From NCBI GenBank assembly GCA_036362985.1, contig JAYGXS010000003.1, forward strand, positions 65,145,293-65,209,292: a stretch of 64,000 nucleotides of DNA, given 5' to 3'. Position 1 is the first letter of the stretch; the number at the start of each line of letters is the position of its first letter. Shown here in pieces: positions 20,580 to 33,309 of the stretch. Below the pieces are notes generated by a model. It searched no databases and was not told the origin of the DNA. It saw only the letters and a program-made list of their open reading frames with translations. A program made the translations under genes and the position numbers. This DNA is from Ligula intestinalis (taxonomy: Eukaryota > Platyhelminthes > Cestoda > Diphyllobothriidea > Diphyllobothriidae).

Positions 20580-21960
20580 CAATGAGAAATGAACTAGCAG
20601 CAATAAATTGGTATGACCTTCTAACCCTTAGTCCGGATGCCGACTGTCAGGGATTTAATAAGCCAAGTAATGCATCGAAACTGTTCGATGAAAACAGAAC
20701 AAAAGGCAAGCAGGCCTTCCTGGTGAACGCAAGATCTGAAGAGCCAAATAAACCGCAAAAACTCTGGAGAAGGTATTTATCAACACGCCAGCCTTCACAC
20801 TACGAAGAATTCTGCCAAAAGCGGAACGAGGTTAGATCAAACATTCAAGAAGCGTAGAAAGACTACAAATCGAAAATTATCAAGCGAGCCATAACGAAGC
20901 CAAATGTGCTCTACAGTTAAATCAACAGCAGGCTATATAGCAAAGAAACCATTGCAGTACTTAAATGTGAAAATAATGAGGAAATTATTGACAATCTCTA
21001 AAAAGCAGAACACCTTAGCAAGTTTTTTGCATCTGTTTTTACTGAGGAACTGCATTTTAATCCGACAGACGTACATGCAGAGGTTAATGGCAGAATCATC
21101 AAGGAGCTCTGTTTCACAGAAGAAGCTGTAAGGAATGAACTTTTTGCGCCTAATGAAGCTAAGTCTCCGGGTCCAGACAAAATACCAGCAAAGGTACTGC
21201 AAGAGCTGGCTTTGGAACTTTTCAGACCGCTTACGCACATTTTTCAGTTGTCCTTTGATCGAGGCCTCCTCCCATCCGATTGGAAAGTTGCGAACACATA
21301 TCCTATTCACAAGGGTGGATCCAGAACCAGCGCGAACAACTATTGACCAGTCAGCCTAACTTGCATCTGTTGTAAAGCTATGAAAAGGATCATCAAAAAG
21401 GCCACTGTGAAGTTCCTCGAAGAAAAAAAACTTCTTTGATGGTGCCCAACACGGGTTTAGAGGAAACCACTCCTGCCTGACCAATATGCTTTACTCTATG
21501 TAGCAGTGGTCCAAGTCATTAGCGAAAATACCCCCGTAGATGCTGTTTACATAGACTTTAAAAAAGCTTTCGATTGTGTCCCTCACCAACGGCTACTCTA
21601 CAAGGTTGGCGAATCCGGGATACAGGACAATTAACTAAATTTGGTAGGAGATTTTCTCATAGGCCGATCGCAGTCCGTGTGCTTCGGAAACGCAATATCC
21701 TTTTCAGTGCCAGTTGCGAGTTAAGTGTTTCAGAGCTCCGTTCGTGGGCCACTATTGTTCCTTATTTACGTAAACGACTGTAGGCATGGACTTGTCAGCA
21801 ATGGAGTCTTGTTTGCAGGTGATATTAAGATAGGGCAACCCATCAGAAACGCTAACGATGAACAAACTTTGCAAGAAGGGCTTGACCACCTAGGTGAATG
21901 GTCCAAAAAATGGTCAATGCGGTTTAACTTTGAGAAGTGTGTCACATTGTGACTCAAGAC
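20580..21960 (+). pseudogene. CR1-like reverse transcriptase
   Basis: After a linker (20,580-21,100), RT motifs appear in several frames: FAPNEAKSPGPDKIPAKVL (about 21,142), LFRPLTHIFQLSF, WKVANTYPIHKGG, PVSLTCICCKAM, then VDAVYIDFKKAFDCVPHQRL (about 21,540) with the first catalytic aspartate intact. The second catalytic box, normally FADD, is FAGD (21,812-21,823), so a metal-binding Asp has become Gly. WSMRFNFEKC follows. Multiple frameshifts and stops are present, including just after GPLLFLIYVND. Confidence 0.85.
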
Positions 21961-21967
21961 GAAGAAG

Positions 21968-22672
21968 GTGAGCACGACGGATGACTCACACAACCACGTA
22001 CTCGATGGAAGGTGCCTGTCGAACGTCAATGAACAAAAAGATCTGGGTATGGTTATTGTGTCATCCCTGAAGCCGTCTTTAGAGTGTGCTAGGGCTGCCA
22101 AGAGGATGAACAGCGTTCTGCTTGCCATTAAGGGAATCGACATAGACAAAAAAACTATTTGACAAAATCTATGGAACATTTATTCGCTCACATCTAAAGT
22201 GTGGTGTTCAGGCGTTGCGACCTTGGTTGCAAAAAGATTACCAGATGCTGGAAAGAATTCAATTAAGGACAACGAAAATTGTGAAGGGCCTAAAGTCTTT
22301 ATCTTACGAATGTAGACTAGAAGGATTAAACGTTTTCCCATTGAGTATAGACAACTCCGCGGCGATCTCATACGGACGTACCGCCTCATGAGGAATCGGG
22401 AGTGTGCCCTGAAGTTTGATTACTTCTTCGCCTTCGCCACTTCAAAAACCTCCGTGGGAATTCCCTCAAACTGCGGGGAACCCTATCCCATCTAGAGGTC
22501 CGCAAGCAATCGTTCTCACAACGAGTCATCGGTGCCTGAAACGGACTGCCCAAGAGGTCGTAATGGCAAACTCCACAGATGCGTTTAACCGAAAACTGGA
22601 TGGACATCTACTTAAAAGTTACCGTTCATATGTGCAAGGAAGCAGAAATAATGTACGTCGGAAATACCTATA
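21968..22672 (+). pseudogene. CR1-like RT C-terminal (thumb/tail) domain
   Basis: Frames give EQKDLGMVIVSSLKPSLECA, SVLLAIKGIDIDKK, then LKCGVQALRPW-type text, LERIQLRTTKIVKGLK, YRQLRGDLI, and near the end KRTAQEVVMANSTDAFNRKL. The order matches the C-terminal block at 1,177-1,745. A frameshift near 22,160 and others split it. The natural stop is probably the TAG at 22,670-22,672. Confidence 0.8.
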
Positions 22673-22683
22673 GATAAAACTTT

Positions 22684-22855
22684 ACATTTGTATATGCTAC
22701 TCACTGTTTTACAGTAAAACATTTTATGTTGGATTTATTATGTACACAAGAGACGATTCTGACTGCTCACATGCACACGCTAAAATTTTTACATGTATAT
22801 ATGTTACTCACTGTTTATAGTGCCATATTTTTTATGTTGGATGTTTCATGCATAC
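22684..22855 (+). repeat. direct repeats in the 3' end of CR1-like copy 2
   Basis: The phrase tactcactgtttta, followed by attttatgttgga, starts at 22,684-22,747 and recurs in a slightly diverged form at 22,791-22,855. The spacing is 107 bp. They lie just after the ORF2 stop, in the position of the 3' repeats of copy 1. Confidence 0.75.
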
Positions 22856-23389
22856 TGTTTTCAATAGGGTCTTCAAAGGCATTGCCTACTACCCTAAATA
22901 TACTGAACTATAACCTAAAACGATAAATCTTGCTGGGAAGCCCTCTTTTCATCTTCTATGAAATAGCACGTGTTAGCAACTATTTAACACCATACTGTAC
23001 TAGCCAAAAGCTGAAGAGCGATTAAAACATATTAAGTGGCATACAGAGATTATGCGAGACATATGTTCTATGAAGGAATGTGCGTGAGCTGATGTTCGTT
23101 CTGTTCTTTTCCATATATTCTAGGTCGGAAAGGAGTAAAGATTTTCCAACAAGACTCATTTTTCGTGCCAAACAGTAATACGGAAGTAATGAATCAGGAT
23201 TAAAGCATTACTACCGTGAACATTTTAAATAGATATCCAATAGATAGAACGTGATAACATATGAAAAATAACGGCGAGCGAATTGTTACCCGCGCAATTT
23301 TGACAATGAGTGCGTACACAGAGGAGACAGAGGAGGCCACATTTAACATACCCAAAAGTTCAGTGAACTTACGAACGTGAAGAATTTAT

Positions 23390-23930
23390 CGGAAGCACTC
23401 AGCTGCCTTGGAGTTGTGTACGAGCCAAAAGCAAAAATAAAGCGCAGGCTCCTGAGACCAAAAGACACACTGCCATGGCAAGAGGCGTTTCGTTTAGTTT
23501 ACCGGATCTAGTGAGATTACGCACGAATAACCTACGTCAGAGAAACCGGAAAAATACTTCAGATGCGAACAGCCGAGCATACAGTGGCAGCGAGGAGGAT
23601 ATACGCTAACTTCCAGGTTGCAGCTTACATATTTTTAAGTTTAATTAGGCCGAACTTCTCAAAAGATGTGACAACCGCGTGGGCCACAAGCTGCTTGAGT
23701 CACTTCACAATCGCAACGAATATCCATGCCTATTATGCCCACTGAGGCATTATCTGCGCAGGAGAATCAGTCACAAGAGAAGGGCCAGGTCGAGAAACAA
23801 CTCCAACGACAGCGACCGTGGTTTTTGCATCTAACACGGATAACAAAATCGTGGCAATTAATAATTCAAGCCAGTACCACAATAATTACGGACCCAAGAG
23901 GTCGTACAGGAGCTGATAAATAAAATGCAC
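23390..23930 (+). pseudogene. Penelope-like element remnant D: GIY-YIG domain
   Basis: The plus strand reads RRLLRPKDTLPWQEAFRLVYR, two stops, then TYVRETGKILQMRTAEHTVA and ANFQVAA. This matches the MKPKDSLPWQETSG...NYVGEM segment of remnant B, with the YVG glycine changed to Arg. Downstream, ASNTDNKIVAIN and a Tyr-Arg-Ser end near 23,925 may be its C-terminal tail. No RT is attached. The copy is heavily decayed. Confidence 0.65.
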
Positions 23931-23939
23931 ATGCAAGTG

Positions 23940-26900
23940 GCCGCTAGGAAATGTAAATACTGCGCAATCTGTTCATTTATCACCCCAAACTGTGCATCTC
24001 TCACCCTACTCTGCGATTGTCTTTGGTTTCTTAACAGAATCGAAAACGTCAAATAAATAAAATTCTTGTTTCAGCGATTGCATCTTCCAGTTCTGAGCCG
24101 TTGCTTTGACCGCAAACGCATGCTAAGAGGGTGAACGGCATGCGTTTTACAACAGATTCTGGCCACATGCTTTGTAGAAGTCCAAAACGATGCAGTGTAC
24201 CTTAGGCTGAAGGTTCAAATAAACCATGTTGCGCTATCGTTCATGGTATTGCGGATAGTCAACTGAGGATAATCTAAGGTCTCCCATGGGTGGAAGGGCC
24301 AGACACAAATATCTCCTCCCCGATGTCCTAAGGGCGTGGCGTTCAGATGACTATATCAGATAACATATCAAATTGTAGTTTGCTTTATTGACAGATTTGC
24401 TTCATATTTATTCAAAACAAATGTTGCAAAACATTTTTATGTCCTTTGAAGGAATGCGTCCACGCCCATTTCCAAGTGTTTTGACCGTGGTGATATGGGG
24501 GAAAAGTGAAAGCTTCATGCAAGTCCACAATATTGTTTCCTCTTGATCTTAGTAATCATTTTTTTGCACAGAACGAACTTTCTTAAAGACACTGCTCAGG
24601 CTTCTTTCCTCAATCTATGGTTAACCGAAAAAAATGGCTAAAGGAACTTACGTGAAAATGCTGCAGTAACCTCATTTATGTTATATTTTAAGAGCTGTTA
24701 TATTTTCCGTATTTATTATATTTACTTCTAGAAAATTGGACAGTATCTCTACATAGAACCGCTGTTTGCCTAACCGTTTGCGCGTATTTTCGATAGCTCA
24801 AATATTTTAAGCGTAAAAGCAGCATTCATACAATGCATTTTCTAGTGGATAAGATGGCAAAAATTGGCGTGCTGAATCTTAAATAACGTAAAATGATCCA
24901 GCAGAGTGGTAATAAAAGATTGGAGCAGAAGCGACAGAACTGATTTTGTTTCATTTTGGAAACGCAAACGATGGAAAACGGCAAGGCCTGGCGTCGAAAT
25001 AAAAATGAAACTTTGCCCTTGGACATTTTCCTTAAAAAGCAAAGGTGCGATTTCGTTGACTTCATATGTCAGACAGTCAAAGTACCCTTTGCTCAACGTA
25101 ATTTCCAATAGGATACTCATACATATTTGCTTTTTCATAAGTTGCTCAACCTTTTTATTATCATTAAAGGCGTCACATTATTTTGCAAGAAGAGATTCTA
25201 GAAAATAATATGTTTTAATTACAAAGCCTTACATTTTGTGGCAGAAGGATAAAGTATTCAATAGATTTTGCTGGTCAGTAAAACTTTTGTTAATATATTC
25301 AAATGGAAATTTTCCCGGGTAAGTGCTACTGAGAGTGTGACACGGGCCCATAAACATATTGTCTAAAAAAAGGTATATCAACAAAATATCAATCATGATA
25401 TTTACCCCGCAACTTTATAGTGTGAACAACAAAATGACACGTTAACTTTTACAACTTTGATTCATACTTAATCTCTCGTAGGTCAGTGTTATCCGTATCC
25501 ATTTGAGTAACAACCAAGATTTGTCGCACGCCCAAGGTTTAAGGCGGTAACACTTGACTTTTTTTATTATATTTTGACTTAAGAAGGAGACTCCATTAAG
25601 CTGCTTTATTTAGGCGTTTCGCGAAGCTTTTAAGAAATAGATAAATATAAAGGTATAAAGGCAATCAAGGTAATTTACTATCAAACAGGTACAAGAAATA
25701 CTTTTTCAAGCAGGTTTTCCATAAAATACATTTGAATTTATAAGGACAGTCAAAAAAGGCATACACAATAAGAAGCTTGTTTTCACACATGAAGCATTTT
25801 GCTAGTGGTCAGATGGAAGCCTTTTAAAAATCCTGCATCCTATCATGACTAAAATGACGTCAGAAAAGACCACATGGTAATAAGTTTCACAACTTGAGTC
25901 AATGCCAATTAGCGAAAAAGTATCAATCTTTCGTATATGTCGACACGTTGCGTGATCTTTGGCGACGACTCTATGTATAAGTGGAATTCCCACACAATGC
26001 TTGCCAAATAAAACTTGTCTTGATAGTTTTGGTTGAACGTAGAGATAAGTAAAAGAAATTATGCCTTCCCGTTTATGCTTGTTCGTACATTTTCATGGTA
26101 ATGAATTCCTGCTGTTAGGAAGATAAACATGTTCTACCTAATGCTAATGACTACGTTTGATTTTTTTATTTTGTTAATTCTGCTAACGAAAAGAATAGTT
26201 AACGAGCGGTTGCATTTTATCTTCTTAATTCTAGCTTCTGCTTCTAGCAAACAATATATGTAATCATACGTTGGCCTTCATTTTAACAAGAAAAATGTTT
26301 TGCATGAATACTTAAACGCTAGACTGCAGTTCACAGTTTGAGTAGGCCAACGTTCTTTAATATTTCTCCACGTCCCTGCACCGCGCCTTGAAAGGAAATT
26401 ATAGAAGCTCTTTGATGGTGACTTTAATTTTGTTAAGTTTGGGGGACTTATACATATGTCACGTGAATGCAGGAATCACGGGGTGAATGACCGTTAACTT
26501 ATATGTTTGCCCTGAAACCTAAATGCATCAAAACGCAGAACCGGTACCCATCAGGTTAAAGTTGCCATGAAGTGCGCTCTATGAGTGGTTGTGTTTTGAT
26601 GTGGTTTGCGAACATCCTGGCTGACAACGAGATACAGAAGAGGACGACTGATGCCGATAAACATTCGTTCGCTTGCTCGCATCATTATTATTAGCAGCTG
26701 TTATGTTCATTCTCCTTTAAAGATCTTCCAGAAATTCATAAACATTTACACAAAGTTCAACCGCACCAGATTTATTCCAATTCTTGTGGAAGTGTTAACG
26801 TCAGGGCGTGTTTTTATATTGATGTAATGATATGTTTATCAAAATGCTTTGTGTTCAGATTCTTTTAACAACAGAAATATTGTTGACGTTGAAATTCAGT

Positions 26901-29900
26901 TATTATTTTCAATTTTGATAATATTAAGATCAGACTTTCGAATTTACCTCTGCATATGGACCCTGCAAGCACTTAAAACAACTCAAAAAATCGTTATATG
27001 TGGTAAAAGTTATAAGCATGCATAAGAAGTGTTATAAAAACGATTTGTTGCTTCATAATGTCCCTTCTAGTCATCATGCCGCACTTCTGCAAACAAATTT
27101 TAAAAAACCTTCCGATGCAGTTGCTGCGCGGGTACATCAAACAGGCGCCATCAAATATTAAATAGAACACTTTGCTTTTTGAATAATTTTCCTTCTGGCA
27201 ACGCCCTAATTGGACTTCATAGGAGTTGCTAGTACGTTTACAACACCCTTTTTTCTCTGGCTATTTTTTAAAGTCATGTGTTCGTGAATAGTAAAATTAC
27301 GCACATATACTCGTGAAAGTTATCCCTGTTTTCGTCAAACAAGTCATATTCATGCTCTCCAAAGATACCGTTCGTACAGTATAGTCTTGGTCAATACTTG
27401 CCTACAAAAAATACAGTGAACTTTCTCAGCTTTGGGCAAAACTTTTCAATAAATAAACTCAAATTATAGAAAAATATGCGTTCATTTTTGCTAAAGTGCT
27501 GTACAGAAGCAGATGTCACATAGCGAAACGGATTTAACAAATATCCTAGAGGTAGGACTAACAAGTTTAATTTTTTAAGCCACAGGCAATATTGCAATTG
27601 CGAATGTTAAATTTATTAAATATTAAAAGCCATATGAGCACCGGAATGTATTTAATCAGGAAAAGTGTTTTTTTTTTAATTTTTATGGTTTCTATTTAAA
27701 TGGTCTGGCTGTTAAAAAAAATCGGCAAACGTTCGCGTTTATTCAAGAAACTTATTTTAATCAGCAGTTACTGTTCTTCGCTTTATACTGGTTGTTGGCG
27801 TCGTCCGGATTTTCAGCGCAACAACCCATCATGCTTGCTTTCAATTAAGCTCGCCCTTCAAGTGGAAGTGCCACTCTTCAAGTAATAAAACATTAATTTA
27901 CCTTCTCTTGTGATTTCCAGCGGATATTCATCAAAGGATGTTTGCGTAGTAGCAGAATTGCATGCATAAAAACATTTTTTCATTAAATCTCAGATTCAGA
28001 AAAAAATAGCACTTGTAAACGACTCCAATGCGTGTGAGGTGTTGCATGATTTTTATAAGGAGACACTGAAAGAAGATTGTGGACAAAATCATACTTAGAA
28101 CTGCAAGCAGTTTTGTTAGTATATATTTGCTGCATATGACTTCTATGGATTTTTAATTAAATGGTCACAACGGTTCCTTCTTGCGTGGGTTATTTTTAAA
28201 TACACAGGTGGGTAACATTTTGCAACATAACGACAGGGCGTCAAGGATACTCTCAGCAGCAATTTTGACATTATGTTGGAATAACATTTTCTGAACTTCA
28301 AACAAAGAGGATGCTGAGTACAGTATACCTCTCAGCATAAAACCACAATCTAAATCACTTTACAGCACATTCATTCGTTAGAAGACCCAATTCTACTGCC
28401 TCAGGAGAGAGTGGTTTGAAACCACAGTTTATATTTAATGACAAAGCGGAATAGTTTGCAGTTAGCGAGTAGTGCTAACGTTAGCTCTGGTTAAGATAAC
28501 AGTTCCAACTTAACCCCAATGTAAGTTTGAAACGTACGTGCAGGGTTCAGTAATTAATCCCAACTTGTTTATACATTACGGCGCTTATAAGAGAGAACAG
28601 TGACGCAAACCCTTTTGCTCACGTGCCCCGGCATTGCGTGAGAAATAGAAATTCATGTAACTATATCTAAATTTTCAGTGTTATCATATGGGAAATTTTG
28701 ATTGTCTTCCATTACTTTCCCGGAGATTGCATTCTATGAGAACATTCCGGAGATATCAAAATGTAATGTCTGATAAAGCTTATATTTTCGGTTTTCCTAA
28801 CATTAAAGAGCATTAACTGTGTTCTTGAGAAAAACTCGCCCATGACTTCTGAATATATGCTTACTTGGAAAGCAAATTACATGGTCAGTACTTAAAATGG
28901 AAGAATACAAAGAGTGAATAAACCCCAAAGAATATTTTCTAAATCAGTGGAGCTATCAGTGAAAGGACAAGTCGTGAAAACGCCTATTAGAATTATACAC
29001 AACTTATATAAGGCATAAAAGGAAAATTATTTGTCAATCATAACGTTGAACGTAAAGTAATTTTCCCGGCAAAGACGCAGCAAATAAGAAAGCAATAATT
29101 TTTCCAGTATCTGCGAAATGTATTAGGTTGCCTTTTTAAAGCAAGCTGAAAGTGATATCTGGAATGCCTGTCGTAACCATATGTACACTTTTTGAGTGAA
29201 AAGTTTTCAAGACTATAACTCCCAGAAAACTGCGTCTTTTCGATATTTTGTACATCTTATAAAGTAAAGTAATTTTTACATGCATTTTTCTAACCTTAAC
29301 CTTAAAGGAAAATGCAAAATATTCATACTTTTTATGGGGCTGCCGTCCATTTGCGAAGCTTGCATCAAATTTTTGATGTACGAATGAAAATTAAATATGA
29401 AAAGATTGTGTTGAATATGCATTTTGTTTTTTATGCATACTGATTTGAACCTTCACTTGTTTGATTCACATGAAAAATGCAAGTTACAATTAAATCGGAT
29501 TGGGAAAGTTTTAGCTTTTATCCATTTAAATTCGAAAGAAAAGTTAAGTAGTTCCATCTTTTTAAGATTTTGTGACCATTTTGAAAAGCCCTTTTAAAGC
29601 ATCAGTAAAAGCACGTGTACCTCATCTACATCGATTTTTATTAGAAATACTTGAACGATTAAATAGGAAGACACGGTAAAAGTTAGTCCAAAAGTATGAA
29701 AAAATCGATTATAATGTTCACCTCCTCCCTAATTTGAATCGTTCATATGGCATACAATATGCAGTCGCTATGTTCCATGACATCATTTTTTCATTACATT
29801 TCCTTTGCAGTTCACTCGACCGCGAAGGCAAATATTATCAGTGTCAGGAAATGAAAACATTGCCTTCTTGGACAATCTTGTAGCAAATAAAAGTACCATA

Positions 29901-32700
29901 ATATCTTACAAAGACGCCAAGCTTAAAAGTCAGAATGTTTTCTTTTTATGCACACTACCAAGGAAGATAATAAATTGTTCTTGTGGATGCTTAGTTGTCC
30001 AGAATTAATTTTATATACTCAATAATTTCTATCATAATCTTAAATAATCACTTAGTGTACATTAGCCCTGATGAAAATAATTTCGGCAAAGTGCTCGCGA
30101 GAAAGAAGTCATGTAAAGTTATCAGTGTTAAAGTTTATATTTGAATCAAACATGAGTCTTTCAGTGCAATGTTTGCACTGACGCATTTGAGTGACCGAAT
30201 GTTTAAAATTGTTTTTGCACATAAAACCAAACATTACTATGGAAACAAAAAGCGTGTTCTTCGCAAACGTCTGCGCTTTTCCATTTTGTGAGCATCGTCT
30301 AGTAGAAATCGTGAAAAAAATCATTTAATTAGGTATATCAAGCGTTCTATCGTCACATACTTTCTAATCAAAAGATGTGAGTGACGCACCAATTCTATCT
30401 AATGGGAACTATTATCACGATCAAGCCAATATGAATCTGAACAATAATTTCAGAATGCCAATCTGAATAAAAAATGGATGCTGTGAACCATGTTGCTCAA
30501 CGGTTTTAGGGTATTTTATTACTTTTGCGCCGATTTAAATGCTCTGTCTATCTAATCCTTAATGCGTGTAACTATATAGACCTGGCACTATTAAGCACTT
30601 TTCTCCTCAAATGAATGATAGCAAGAAAAATTTGAGTCTACTTATGCGCTAATATTACACAAAAAACAGCGTGGTTGAAGGTATTTGCAGAAAATTATAG
30701 ATTGTGCTTGAAACGTCATTACCACAGAGCGAGAAAAATGTATAATGTATCATCACACAAAGTTTTGTGGGGGGCAGTGCTTTACCAGCAAAAATTTGTT
30801 AATTGTTGTTTTTTACCTGAGCAAAGTGAGTGTTCAGAGCTGATGGCAATGATAGAAAGACCAATCCTGGTTCGCCAAAAAAACACTTCTTAGCCGATCT
30901 GAACTGTCAGGCAGTCGAAAGGTCTACTGATCATCACTGAGCCTGCTTTTTCAATAGCGGAAAAGTACTGTTAAAATGCATAGTGACCAACAAATTGTTT
31001 TTTTTGCTTGAAATTAAATATCTGGAATCTAATAACTGGGTTGGAGTATATTTTGGTTTTTTTCTGATTAAATAAAGAAAATTTTACTCTGTGCTTTCTT
31101 GGAGAGTCTATTCCTAACAATATTTTCTGGTGCTTATTATCGGTTTATTAAGCACTCTCTTTAAAACAGAATACAGAATAAAGCAGAATACTTCCAGAGC
31201 ATGATCTGTCTCAGAATTAAAACTAAGAATGCACTAAGGACAACTTAACATTTTCAAATCATGTCACGAATAAAATGTTGAACGAGAAAATGTGAGGGTG
31301 CTATCGAAAAACAATTCCTTAAAATTGCATAGAAACCGTCATATGTCTCAAACAGTCTCACTAGATTAGCTTTTGTCAACTTTTGATTTGTAGACTCGGC
31401 TACCTAGAGAGAGCACATACAGGAAAACGCGTGATTTACTGTTATCAAATTTAAGAATTTTATCTTTTTTTGTTCGTTTATTGCACAATCGCCTCCAATG
31501 TTTCTACAAGAGGATGCATGGGAAGACAATCACAAGAACTAAATAACGTAGTAGTTTAGTTAGGAAGATGTCTTTTCTTACGGTTTTTTCAGATATCCAT
31601 CAATTTAATAAGTAATTCGAACCGGTGTAGCAGCATATACTTTTTGAATGAAAGTACCGTATTTTTTAGTAAGTAATCAACAATTGTATGCAGCGAAGCC
31701 TTAAGCGTTTTTCAAACTGTATGGTATACACCGACAGAGAAGAAGGATCGAAGATTGACAGCAAATTTAACTTTTCAGGGTCTAATTTGACCAGAGTTTT
31801 GCAAAAGCATGCAACATTAGAAAAACAAAGATATACAGAGAGCTAACGGTAATCAGTCATGTGCATTCTTGGCTGAAAGTGCGGGCACACTAAAGCACAA
31901 ATTGCGAAATGCAAATGTGCGATAAGAACCCAGTCATTTTCATGTGCAATAACGCCCACAGCCTTCAAGTTTGTCCGAAGAGCAGACAGCGGCCTGACGA
32001 CATTTTACATTCCTGTTTACCTTTGGATTGACCAAGTATATTTGAGACTTAAGCATACATAAGCACTTATTATTATTATTGTAGCGAAGTGTGCAAATAT
32101 GCTTGCCTTGTTCAGTTGGCAATTACTTTTTCAGGATTAATAAACAGATTATGCAAAAAAAGGTGATGAGACCTCCCAATTTCAGTGGTTGCGAGCATTG
32201 AATGCAATTCTCCGCAAGGCATCCATGTAACACAAACCCACATTTGCCGAAAAGCTACTACAAGAAATTGAAGCAGTCTTCATTTTTCAGTGATGTACGA
32301 TTCGCGCAAACAACACTGGCATTAATTTTGTCTCATTTTTACTATGGTTTCGCCATTGCTGTCATATTTATCGAATTCAAACCACTCTTACAAAAAAGAC
32401 AGTAACCGTAACCAAATAAAAATACATTGAAATCTAGAGGTACGCATGTGACAACACTTTATGGATATATCGCTACGACCAAGGATCCTCATGCCAAAAC
32501 CACCTCAACACAGAATACCCAAATTGCTCGTCAGTCAAGTAAAACTCATTTGGTAAAAGTTCTTCACTTACACTATAAGGCACAGTCGTCATTTTATTGA
32601 CGACTTTAAGCGCCATAACGTTTCTGAGGAGTTTGTTATTTTTTGATGCTGCCTCCTTATTTAGAAAGGGCGATAATATTTTGAACACAACCAAACGACC
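23940..32700. other. no feature recognised (8.8 kb)
   Basis: Long AT-rich interval. Open frames are short, overlapping and without motifs. At 29,790-29,810 a pyrimidine-rich stretch ends in ttgcag in front of an open frame (29,811 onward), which is acceptor-like, but no matching donor or family is evident. A CTGATGA at 30,068 lacks the rest of a hammerhead. Confidence 0.4.
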
Positions 32701-32719
32701 CCTACGTTGCACTTTAAAA

Positions 32720-33300
32720 AGGACCTAAAACGTAGGTGAACGCGTCTTTCTCGGTCTTACTAAAAGCCTTCCTAGAAAACTTGCAAAATACGTCTTCACA
32801 CTCGTTGATGAACGTTCACCGATTGCTAACGGCACTAACTTGTCTCACCTAGACTTTGCCTTGCTACTGCCCGCCACTTAAAATTGTGCATGCAAGTACA
32901 TCCGATGTACGCAAAGGCAACTTGCAGCCAGAGCCGCCGTGTATTTGTCTAAATGGCTTTTCAAGGAATAGAGCAGAGTTCTACGGTCCTCGATAATTAA
33001 ACATTTGCAAGACAATGGTCACTTTGTTGAGCTCAAAATAGCTATACGGGTGCTTGTTCAAGCAAGAACAAATCGGAGCCTACGCTACTTGGAAGCAGCC
33101 TGCATACGGTGGGAGGAACATGGCCTATACAGGCAGCTAGAACCTGTGGTCACCATTCAATTGCCCAGGTAATCGGGGCTAAGATTCATTAACGACTGTT
33201 TAAATAAAGCAATAACAGCAAGATTATTTTGATCCATGGGATTTCGAGAGAACTTTTCAGTTGCTGCCATGGATCCAATAAATCTTGTTTTTATTGCTAT
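32720..33300 (+). pseudogene. Penelope-like element remnant E: GIY-YIG domain
   Basis: Reading with shifts and stops, the plus strand gives FLGLTKSLPRKLAKYVFTL, then CACKYIRCTQRQLAARA, WLFKE, SSIIKHLQDNGHFVELKIA, IRVLVQARTNRSLRYLEAA, and a tail ending LPR-stop near 33,170. The order equals the intact frame at 38,717-39,052 (CKYIGRTQRQLATRA, RVLVQARTTRTLRYLEAA), so E, F and G form one PLE subfamily. The YIG glycine is lost (KYIRC). Two facing copies of a gatccatgg/ccatggatc sequence close the element at 33,228-33,290. Confidence 0.7.
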
Positions 33301-33309
33301 CTTTAAATT

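Larger units (their letters stand above)
18560..22860 (+). mobile_element. CR1-like non-LTR retrotransposon, copy 2 (degenerate)
   Basis: The plus strand carries ORF1-like, AP endonuclease, RT and C-terminal regions in order, then a 3' region with a 107-bp-spaced direct repeat. The ORF1 and C-terminal phrases match the minus-strand element at 1,111-5,089, so both belong to one family in opposite orientations. About 4.3 kb long, this is the more complete copy, though it has many stops and frameshifts. A tRNA-like module is embedded near 18,925-18,998. Confidence 0.85.

Noticed and set aside
30060..30110. CTGATGA at 30,068 as a hammerhead
   Set aside because: No GAAA box at the right distance and no stem I; the AAAT/ATTT pairing nearby is expected in AT-rich DNA.
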